Part shown: piece by piece, positions 57,985 to 64,000 of the stretch
How the letters are laid out: each line of letters opens with the position of its first letter
Numbering within the stretch: position 1 is the first letter of the stretch
Assembly: GCA_002835675.1 (NCBI GenBank)
Contig: PIZR01000008.1
Coordinates: forward strand, 62,001 to 126,000
From: Bacillus sp. BA3
Lineage (GTDB): Bacteria; Bacillota; Bacilli; Bacillales; DSM-1321
Reading direction: 5' to 3'
DNA: 64,000 nt
Made by a program: the position numbers and the translations under genes
The notes under the pieces: generated by a model
What the model was told of the DNA's origin: nothing
What the model saw: only the letters and a program-made list of their open reading frames with translations
Database searches by the model: none

Positions 57985-59217
57985 TTAATGGACAATACTT
58001 TTTGAAAAATTCCTTTCCTTAACGTACAATGCCGAGTCCTCATGTCCACCCTTTGTAATCAAATCCCTGATGATTTGGGAAAGGATGACACTGTAAACCG
58101 TTCCATTCCCGCCATAACCCAATAAGAAGTAGCAATTAGGATGGTCAGGATACATTCCTATTGTCGGTAAACCATCATGGGTCTCACCAAAAAAAGCTCC
58201 CCAATAATAATCAGCCGAAATCCGATTCTCTAATTCTGGAAACAAATTGACAAGCCGCTTTAATAATTTATCTCTTTTGTTCAAAATCATTGAATCCCTT
58301 TTATCCAGATAACCGGTCGATTCATCAAGACCACCAATGATAATTCGATTGTCAGGAGTTTTTCTTGCATATAAATAAGGCCGTGCCGTTTCCCATATCA
58401 TCATATTATCATGCCATTTAGCTTGATCTGCTATTTGATTGGTTGCGATGGCATACGAACTGAGAATCACTGCATTTTTATCCTTCACCTCTTCTTGGGC
58501 TTCATACCCAGTTGCGAAGATGACCGTCTGCGCATGTATCGTATGTCCGGTTTGGGTAAATAACTGGGTTTGATTCTCTTTTAATATCTTCCCATTGATT
58601 TTTGTTTTTGAATAGACACGTACGCCTTTCGAAACTGCCTTTTCAATCAATAAATGTGCATGTTTATAAGGGTTGATTTCAGCATCATTATCTGTAACCA
58701 GCGCTCCTGCTTTCGGAAACGAAAATTTTCGGTAAATCTCTTTTTCAGTATAATATTCAACAGGGAAATTGCGGGATTTTAGATTATTATATTCTTCTTT
58801 AAGCATAGAAACATCCTTGGGATTGGATGCATAGTATAAGCTTTTTCTAATTTTAAAATCCGGGTTTTCCTTTAAACTTGGAACAACCTCTTTCTCAAGT
58901 ATCCGAATGGCGTCCAAACAAAGCAGAACATGCCGCGTCCCAGCTTCTTCTCCAAAACTATGAATGAGGGATGTTAATGTTTTATCATTTGAATACTGTA
59001 AGAGTCCAGTATTCGCAACCGTACTCCCTTCACTTATATCCCGTTTATCGATCAGAACCACATTCAGACCCGTCTCTGCCAAAAAATAGGCACAGTGCGC
59101 CCCCGATGAACCACTCCCCACTATACAAACATCACATGAAAGATCCTCTTCCAGCATCGGGTATTCTTTTGCTTCAAATGTATCTTTCCAAAACAATTTG
59201 CCTGCCTTTAAATCCAT
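57985..59217 (-). CDS. FAD-dependent oxidoreductase (DAO/DadA-like)
   Basis: 410 residues. FAD-binding GxGxxG as CIVGSGSSGAHCAYFLAETGLNVVLIDKRDI, EGSTVANTGLLQYS (DAO family flavin contact) and the C-terminal HDGLPTIGMYPDHPNCYFLLGYGGNG. Likely oxidises the C-N bond of an amino acid or amine. No cysteine pattern of a Rieske domain follows, so it is the short form. ATG at 59217 with AAGGGTGG upstream. Substrate unknown. Confidence 0.88.
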   Translation of the reverse strand: MDLKAGKLFWKDTFEAKEYPMLEEDLSCDVCIVGSGSSGAHCAYFLAETGLNVVLIDKRDISEGSTVANTGLLQYSNDKTLTSLIHSFGEEAGTRHVLLCLDAIRILEKEVVPSLKENPDFKIRKSLYYASNPKDVSMLKEEYNNLKSRNFPVEYYTEKEIYRKFSFPKAGALVTDNDAEINPYKHAHLLIEKAVSKGVRVYSKTKINGKILKENQTQLFTQTGHTIHAQTVIFATGYEAQEEVKDKNAVILSSYAIATNQIADQAKWHDNMMIWETARPYLYARKTPDNRIIIGGLDESTGYLDKRDSMILNKRDKLLKRLVNLFPELENRISADYYWGAFFGETHDGLPTIGMYPDHPNCYFLLGYGGNGTVYSVILSQIIRDLITKGGHEDSALYVKERNFSKSIVH

Positions 59218-59492
59218 ACAAGTTCCACCCTTAGGATAATTTATTAGTTCAATCATATTTAGTTACATATAACTATATCGTTTTGATGTTCTTATTGTTT
59301 ACCCTGACAAACACGGCCTGCAAACGTAAAATGATTCTTTATCTACATGAAATGATCCTACCAATTTATCAAAAAGCCCTATGATTTTGATTTACCATAT
59401 ACTCTCCCAAGTTATATGGACCCGTATTTTGTATGTTCTTATTCGATACCTTTTTCCCATTCCAATAAAGAATGTTAATGAGCTAATTTTAC

Positions 59493-59519
59493 ACAAAACT
59501 ATTTTTATAGCATACTATA
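59493..59519 (+). promoter_or_regulatory. Sigma-K-type promoter of the LysM-CAP gene
   Basis: AC (59493-59494), 16-base spacer, CATActaTA (59511-59519), 35 bases before the start codon. The -10 also resembles sigma-G (CATACTA), but no good sigma-G -35 was found. The rest of 59218-59492 holds the divergent FAD gene's leader and nothing else seen. Confidence 0.6.
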
Positions 59520-59554
59520 CTTCCAATCCAGATATTCTACTAGGAGGAATCAAA

Positions 59555-60181
59555 ATGAAGAAAATCATCATTTTATCAGCACTGTCTCTATCCCTACTAT
59601 CTCCAAAAGTTGCAATGGGAGCCAATACATACGAGGTGGCAAAAGGAGATACCTTAACGAAAATTGCTTCTGAATATGATGTCAGCATTGACGAATTACT
59701 CAAAACGAACTCTGCTATAAAGGATGCAAATCAAATTCGAATCGGACAAATCATAAATCTTCCGGCATCCAACACAACAGTAAATCAAAAAGAAAGTCAA
59801 TCAGTTGAACAGCGGGTTCTTAGTTTGGTTAACGAAGAACGTTCAAAAGCTGGCCTCTCTCCCCTTGAAATGGATACAGACGTTTCCAACGTAGCAATTC
59901 TGAAATCTGAGGATATGCGTGATAATAATTATTTCAATCATACAAGCCCGAGTTATGGATCGCCTTTCGATATGATGAAATCCTTTGGTATCAGTTACGA
60001 GTACGCAGGGGAAAATATCGCAGCAGGTCAACCTAGTGCGGATGCTGTCATGAAATCATGGATGAACAGCCCCGGACATAAGGCCAATATCCTGAACAAG
60101 AACTATACACATATTGGAATTGGGCATGTGACAGGAGGGAAATACGCCCACTATTGGACCCAGCAATTCATTGGAAATTAA
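59555..60181 (+). CDS. Secreted LysM and CAP (SCP/PR-1) domain protein
   Basis: 208 residues: signal peptide (KKIIILSALSLSLLSPKVAMGA), one LysM about residues 27-70 (YEVAKGDTLTKIASEYDV, IRIGQIINLP), then a CAP domain (VLSLVNEERSKAGLSPLEMDTDVSNVA, YFNHTSPSYGSPFDMM, YAGENIAAG, WMNSPGHKANILN, YWTQQFIG), with the usual His and Glu residues. YkwD/SafA-like spore-coat or wall proteins have this layout. The sigma-K-type promoter points to late sporulation. AGGAGG is upstream. Function of CAP in bacteria is unknown. Confidence 0.9.
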   Translation: MKKIIILSALSLSLLSPKVAMGANTYEVAKGDTLTKIASEYDVSIDELLKTNSAIKDANQIRIGQIINLPASNTTVNQKESQSVEQRVLSLVNEERSKAGLSPLEMDTDVSNVAILKSEDMRDNNYFNHTSPSYGSPFDMMKSFGISYEYAGENIAAGQPSADAVMKSWMNSPGHKANILNKNYTHIGIGHVTGGKYAHYWTQQFIGN

Positions 60182-60187
60182 AAACGT

Positions 60188-60219
60188 TAGAGGCGGCAGG
60201 TTGCCGCCTCTTTTTTTAT
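60188..60219 (+). terminator. Terminator of the LysM-CAP gene
   Basis: AGAGGCGGC-AGGTT-GCCGCCTCT followed by TTTTTTT. Confidence 0.92.
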
Positions 60220-60398
60220 CCTTATATTTTAAATTTAATGCTTGCTATTATCCGTGAATACATACTTTTCTCACATTATATTGAAAAGACGTCATATTAG
60301 TTTGCTCACTTCAATAATAAAACGCAATTCATAATTTTTGTTGTAGGGATACCTTGGAAAACACGTAAAGTAGTTATTTCGAACCATCTTTCATTATC

Positions 60399-60428
60399 TT
60401 ACTGATAAAAATTAAATTATGTTAAAAT
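60399..60428 (+). promoter_or_regulatory. Candidate sigma-A promoter of the RRNPP gene
   Basis: TTACTG, 18-base spacer, TAAAAT, 35 bases before the start codon. Confidence 0.5.
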
Positions 60429-60463
60429 AGAATTCTAGACATAGGTACAAAGGGGCAATTGTA

Positions 60464-61369
60464 ATGAAAATAGAGGTTGGCTCTGTTATCAACGAATTAC
60501 GAATAAAACAAAATCTTACAAAGGAAGAACTGGCTAAGGATATATGTGAACCTAATGCCCTGTCAGATTATGAAAGAAGCATCACTTCTCCAACCATTGA
60601 TGAATTGGCACTTTTTGCGGATAAACTTAAAGTTGACCTGCCGTATTTCTTCACTACCAAAAATGAACCGATTTATAATTACATAGAAACGATAAAACTT
60701 TTGATTAACAAATACAAACGGACTCGTAATTATGAAGCAATCTATGAAATCGTCCAAAAAGAAATGGCAACTGCACCGGAAAAATCGATATCATTTTATC
60801 AATTCTTAAAATGGCATGAAGGTATCTCTTTTTTTCATTTATACAATGACAAACAAAAGGCTATAGAATTATTGAATGAGGCCATTCATATTACCATGGG
60901 TAAACGAGTCATTCTTCATCAACAGGAAATAGAAGTTTTAAATAGTATCGGGATCATCCATTTTAAAACGAAGAATTATGAAGAGGCCATCGCCATCTTC
61001 AATGAAGCACTGGAATTTATCGAGAATATTCCCCATGTGAATCAAGAAGGTACCATTATCGTGAAGATCATTCATGGATTAGCACAAACATTGACTGAAC
61101 TTCATTATTATCAGGAATCATTAAATTATACTCTTAAAGGGATCAGCATTTGCAATTCGATAGAATCATTATATTTATATGCGGAACTCCATCTTTTAAC
61201 TGGTAAAAATCTGGTTCATCTTCAACAACCTGAAGAAGGACTGCACTATATAAAGCAATCCAAGAACATTTTCAGCCTTCAAAAAACGAAGAATTCGTAC
61301 AAATTGCCGAACATGAATTGGAAAGCATTTTGCAATGCTTATGAACTTCAATGGATAAAAAAAAGATAG
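60464..61369 (+). CDS. RRNPP-type regulator (PlcR/NprR-like): HTH plus TPR repeats
   Basis: 301 residues. Residues 1-65 form an XRE-type helix-turn-helix (VINELRIKQNLTKEELAKDICEPNALSDYERSITSPTIDELALFADKL), followed by tetratricopeptide repeats: YQFLKWHEGISFFHLYNDKQKAIELLNEAI, EVLNSIGIIHFKTKNYEEAIAIFNEALEFIEN, IIHGLAQTLTELHYYQESLNYTLKGI, ELHLLTGKNLVHLQQPEEGLHYIKQS. This is the architecture of PlcR and NprR, which are activated by a short secreted peptide re-imported by Opp. AGGGGCAA upstream. I see no signalling peptide gene downstream: an IS relic starts 22 bases past the stop codon. Targets unknown. Confidence 0.85.
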   Translation: MKIEVGSVINELRIKQNLTKEELAKDICEPNALSDYERSITSPTIDELALFADKLKVDLPYFFTTKNEPIYNYIETIKLLINKYKRTRNYEAIYEIVQKEMATAPEKSISFYQFLKWHEGISFFHLYNDKQKAIELLNEAIHITMGKRVILHQQEIEVLNSIGIIHFKTKNYEEAIAIFNEALEFIENIPHVNQEGTIIVKIIHGLAQTLTELHYYQESLNYTLKGISICNSIESLYLYAELHLLTGKNLVHLQQPEEGLHYIKQSKNIFSLQKTKNSYKLPNMNWKAFCNAYELQWIKKR

Positions 61370-61390
61370 AGATTGCTTAAAATCTCTATC
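61365..61390. terminator. Hairpin after the RRNPP gene, abutted by IS relic copy D
   Basis: ATAGAGATT-gcttaa-AATCTCTAT preceded by an A-run; the T-tract on its right is replaced by the relic's first bases. Confidence 0.65.
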
Positions 61391-61948
61391 TCAGACTGTA
61401 GACAAACTCGATGAAAATCGAGTTTGTCTACAGTTTTTTTTGGCTTTACAAATTTGGACGTTGATTTCCACTTCAGGCACTCGCTTTCCGCGGGCGGTCC
61501 GGGAACCTCCTCGGCGCACTTGCGCCTGTGGGGTCTCCCTTGGACTCGCTATTCCCGCAGGAGTCTCGCACACCCGCTCCAATCAACTATGTTTAAAATT
61601 TTAGATGGAACTCCTTTTGCCTATAATCTTTTTTGTTTTAAAATAGAACTATTAATACTTGAGGTGATGAGGATGCTTTCGAAACATAATTCTATTCAGC
61701 GAGACCAACTTGAAATGATTACTTTAGATCAACTGGTGCCGGCGAATCATTTGGTTCGTATAATTGAGGCTTCCATTGACTTCACTTTCATTTATGACTT
61801 GGTGAAAGATATGTATTCAGAGGTAGGACGCCCAAGTATTGATTCAGTTATTTTAGTTAAACTGACATTCATTCAATATACCTTCGGTATTCGTTCCATG
61901 CGTAAAACTATCATTACACTTTCAATAGCTATTCTATGTCAGCTATAA
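61391..61948 (+). mobile_element. Truncated IS1182-family element (copy D, best preserved)
   Basis: Starts CAGACTGTAGACAAACTCG, the first arm of a 17-bp hairpin closed by ATCGAGTTTGTCTACAG and then TTTTTTTT. A GC-rich leader (61483-61575) follows, then the transposase N-terminal fragment at 61673. The right part of the element is gone; the transposase frame leaves the family sequence after MRKTI at about 61910. No target duplication can be shown because the right end is missing. Confidence 0.8.
61673..61948 (+). pseudogene. IS1182-family transposase, N-terminal fragment
   Basis: ATG with GAGGTGATGAGG upstream. The fragment MLSKHNSIQRDQLEMITLDQ, LVPANHLVRIIEASIDFTFI, YDLVKDMYSEVGRPSIDSVI, LVKLTFIQYTFGIRSMRKTI is the N-terminal domain of IS1182/DUF772 transposases; the following residues (ITLSIAILCQL) do not match and a stop follows, so the catalytic DDE region is absent. 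Nonfunctional as a transposase. Confidence 0.87.
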
Positions 61949-61981
61949 TAGAAGAATGTAACCAAACTGGAGGAAAAAAAA

Positions 61982-62581
61982 TTGACTAATAGATTAGGTT
62001 TAGTACTCGACGTAGAAACAACTGGTTTACGTCCCTCTTCAGATGAAATTATCGAGCTTGCCCTTATACTCTTTACATACAGCAGTGAAACAGGGGAAAT
62101 CATTAATCTTGTTGATCAAGAATCATTTTTGAGGGAGCCTCTCTCCCATGGAGCAAGAAGGAATTATGATCAAGCATACAGAATTCATGGGATTCCATAC
62201 AGCTCCGTCGAAGGAAAAAGTTTTCACGATGAAAAAATTAAATCCTTCATTGCCCGTACCGATTCGATTTTCGCACATAATGCTTCTTTCGATAGAAGTT
62301 TTCTCTACCAAATGTATCCGGAAATCAATGATCAAAAATGGTTCTGTACGATGCGGAATGTACCTTGGAAGCAATATGGATTTGAGAATAGTAAACTCTT
62401 AACATTACTGCAGGCACATAATATCACCAATTTTCAAACACACAGGGCTATGGACGATATTGCTTATCTAATGGAACTTATGAGAAAACCAGGTCCTTCT
62501 GGCCATCCTTATTTAAAGGATGTCATTGCAAAAAATCCGATGAAGAAATATGCACCTGCACCTCAAAAGACAAGGGTATAG
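61982..62581 (+). CDS. DEDDh 3'-5' exonuclease (DnaQ-like)
   Basis: 199 residues with ExoI VLDVETTGL, ExoII FAHNASFDRSFL and ExoIII HRAMDDI, the full acidic set plus His of DnaQ-like exonucleases. Family members trim single-stranded DNA or RNA from the 3' end. TTG start at 61982 with GGAGGAAAAAAA upstream; the ribosome binding site lies about 20 bases past the end of the IS relic, so its promoter may have been altered by the insertion. Role (repair or RNA turnover) not known. Confidence 0.87.
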   Translation: MTNRLGLVLDVETTGLRPSSDEIIELALILFTYSSETGEIINLVDQESFLREPLSHGARRNYDQAYRIHGIPYSSVEGKSFHDEKIKSFIARTDSIFAHNASFDRSFLYQMYPEINDQKWFCTMRNVPWKQYGFENSKLLTLLQAHNITNFQTHRAMDDIAYLMELMRKPGPSGHPYLKDVIAKNPMKKYAPAPQKTRV

Positions 62582-62739
62582 CCGTTTCAATAATTACTTC
62601 ATTGTTCAGGCTGCACCAATGTTTTGTCACAAACAAACCGTTGCCAATTCCGTTAGAAAATGAATGCATATCTTTACGATTGGTGTTATTTTAGGGGCAC
62701 TTTTATTTTCCTGCATTTCACTTATTACCTGATATTTAT

Positions 62740-62778
62740 CAAAAAACAGCGACCCATGACGGGTCGCTGTTTTTTGAT
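62740..62778. terminator. Bidirectional terminator between the exonuclease gene and the YhgE gene
   Basis: AAAAAACAGCGACCC-4-base loop-GGGTCGCTGTTTTTT, a 15-bp arm pair with runs on both strands. 62582-62739 holds no gene that I can support. Confidence 0.9.
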
Positions 62779-64000
62779 CATTGTACAGTTGCTTCTTCCT
62801 GTTGTTCATTTAATGCGCCGTTCAATTTCTTATGCCGATACATAAAGTAAAGAAGTGATAATATTAATGCCGCAACGAGGAATATGGCCAATATGCCAAG
62901 ATTATGCCACATGAAGCTATAATCTCCTGTTGAAATCACTGCCCGAAAAGCATTAATAGAGTAAGTCATCGGTAAGAACGGTGTGAATCCTTGCAGGAAG
63001 CCTGGAACCAATTCATTTGGGAATGTTCCGCCACTGCTTGTCAGTTGAAGAATCAAAATCAATAATGCTATGAACCGGCCAGGATTGTCAAAGGCCGAAC
63101 CAAGGAACTGAATGATTGCCATGAATGTGCAGCTAGCAAGAATGCTTACTGCAAAAAATAGCGGCAGGCTCGTAACATTGATTCCAAGGCCTAAAATTAA
63201 AATCGAGTCCACCAATATGGCTTGACAGATTCCTATGAGAGCCATGACGCTGTATTTACTAATAAACCAGCTAAATCCACTCGCCGGTTTAACAGCAGGG
63301 TCTCTTAACGGGAAAATGATTGTCAGAACGATAGCCCCGATAAATAAACTTAATGAAATTAAATATGGTGCAAAACTTGTTCCATAGTTCGGTACATTAT
63401 TAATTGGTAATTTATCCACTTTAACTGGGCTTGCAAACATGTCATATACTTCTTCATTGGATTTTATCTTACCTGCTTCGTTTGCCCCGTCATTCAATTC
63501 CTCATGTAATTCTGCAGAACCATCTGAAAGTTTGGCGATTCCATCTTGTAACTTTATGGCACCATTCGCCAGTTCTCCCATACCGCTAGTAAGGCTGGAT
63601 GAACCCTCCTTCAACTTATCCGTTCCCGTAACCAGACCTTTCGAACCTTCGGAAAGCTGTGAGGTTCCACTTGATAATTGCTTGGAGCCATCTTCAAGCT
63701 GATCAAGCCCGCTTACCAAGTTATTGCTGCCTTCGGTTAACTGTCCTAGCCCACTCTGCGCTGAATCTATACTATCGCCAAATGTTGTCAAACCAGACAC
63801 CAATTGACCTTGACCATTTTTCAGTTCATTCGCCCCATTGGCGAGTTTATCCTGAGCTTGCTTTAATTGAGTGAAACCTCCGCTTAATGCACTTGTACCT
63901 TCACCTAACTGATTTGCACCATCACTAAGGCTATTTGAGCCTTTAGCAATTTCGGTTGCACTGGCTGATAGTTTCCCTACTCCTTCAGAAACTCCTTTAC
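62778..64000 (-). CDS. YhgE/Pip domain membrane protein (ABC-2 type), partial
   Basis: Runs off the right edge; 407 codons of the C-terminal part are visible with no stop in the frame to base 64000. First come many GxxxLxxG-type repeats (for example SEGSKGLVTGTDKLKEGSSSL), an extracellular coiled-coil-like region. Then a linker (MFASPVKVDKLPINNVPNYG) and six hydrophobic helices with WFISKYSVMALIGICQAILVDS and GGTFPNELVPGFLQGFTPFLPMTYSINAFRAVIS, as in YhgE/Pip and the ESX-type EsaA exporter family. It may have roles in phage infection or secretion; function here unknown. Confidence 0.88.
   Translation of the reverse strand, partial: KGVSEGVGKLSASATEIAKGSNSLSDGANQLGEGTSALSGGFTQLKQAQDKLANGANELKNGQGQLVSGLTTFGDSIDSAQSGLGQLTEGSNNLVSGLDQLEDGSKQLSSGTSQLSEGSKGLVTGTDKLKEGSSSLTSGMGELANGAIKLQDGIAKLSDGSAELHEELNDGANEAGKIKSNEEVYDMFASPVKVDKLPINNVPNYGTSFAPYLISLSLFIGAIVLTIIFPLRDPAVKPASGFSWFISKYSVMALIGICQAILVDSILILGLGINVTSLPLFFAVSILASCTFMAIIQFLGSAFDNPGRFIALLILILQLTSSGGTFPNELVPGFLQGFTPFLPMTYSINAFRAVISTGDYSFMWHNLGILAIFLVAALILSLLYFMYRHKKLNGALNEQQEEATVQ

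Noticed and set aside
61391..62581. IS element carrying the DnaQ-like exonuclease as cargo
   Set aside because: The transposon is truncated with no right end, and the exonuclease begins after it with its own ribosome binding site; simple juxtaposition is enough.
62627..62809. 60-codon frame on the minus strand between the exonuclease and YhgE genes
   Set aside because: It reads through the strong bidirectional terminator and has no ribosome binding site.

Overview
The window looks like chromosomal DNA from an endospore-forming, Gram-positive Bacillaceae species, probably near Peribacillus (the 'Bacillus simplex' group). Reasons: an alpha/beta-type small acid-soluble spore protein, strong AGGAGG-type ribosome binding sites with many TTG and GTG starts, compact A/T-rich intergenic DNA with many rho-independent hairpins, a SAM-I riboswitch on an assimilatory sulfate operon, and genes typical of Bacillus (pdxST with a divergent MocR regulator, yueF/yueI, guaD-ade, oppABCDF). 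The genus is an inference from family content; no marker gene for classification is present. I found no rRNA, tRNA, CRISPR array or intact prophage.

Layout. 1-2.7 kb: SAM-I riboswitch, yezD-like, cysH, sat, cysC (cut by the window edge), for sulfate to adenylylsulfate/PAPS to sulfite. 2.9-5.2 kb: FMN reductase, TetR regulator, SDR. 5.3-8.4 kb: pyridoxal phosphate synthase pdxST with divergent PdxR-like activator. 8.5-8.9 kb: a 15-copy minisatellite between convergent terminators. 8.9-14.3 kb: D-serine dehydratase, a fused PabB-PabC enzyme, two luciferase-like oxidoreductases. 14.6-21 kb: SF1 helicase, PepF, azoreductase, YqcI/YcgG haem enzyme, SASP. 21.1-24.2 kb: iron alcohol dehydrogenase and R2-like ligand-binding oxidase facing a GAF-LuxR regulator. 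24.2-31 kb: IS remnant, branched-chain aminotransferase with a CodY-like box, OFA-type transporter, yueF, yueI, and an L,D-transpeptidase with a sigma-K-type promoter. 31-33.4 kb: several small genes and IS relics. 33.5-36.6 kb: GlnQHMP-type amino acid ABC transporter.

36.9-43.7 kb: unknown acidic protein, AEC transporter, guanine and adenine deaminases, lactonase, endonuclease I, Nudix hydrolase. 44-47 kb: omega-amino acid aminotransferase plus (methyl)malonate-semialdehyde dehydrogenase, together a beta-alanine-type degradation module to acetyl-CoA. 47-50 kb: acetyltransferase, 2-hydroxyacid dehydrogenase, cold-shock protein, crotonase. 50.3-56.1 kb: complete oppABCDF. 56.7-64 kb: small DMT transporter, GNAT, FAD amine oxidase-like protein, LysM-CAP protein with a sigma-K-type promoter, an RRNPP (PlcR/NprR-like) regulator without a visible peptide gene, an IS1182-type relic, a DEDDh exonuclease and a partial YhgE/Pip membrane protein.

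Most of the window is ordinary metabolism. The parts that most deserve attention are (i) a family of IS1182-derived relics whose left end is a terminator-like hairpin and which sit directly against the stems of host terminator-like hairpins, (ii) the 20-21 bp tandem repeat array, (iii) the R2lox/alcohol dehydrogenase/GAF-LuxR group, (iv) the orphan RRNPP regulator, and (v) two well-started small genes of 33 and 40 codons. I saw no clear multi-gene system that is plainly new. All start choices, residue numbers and promoter calls were made by eye.
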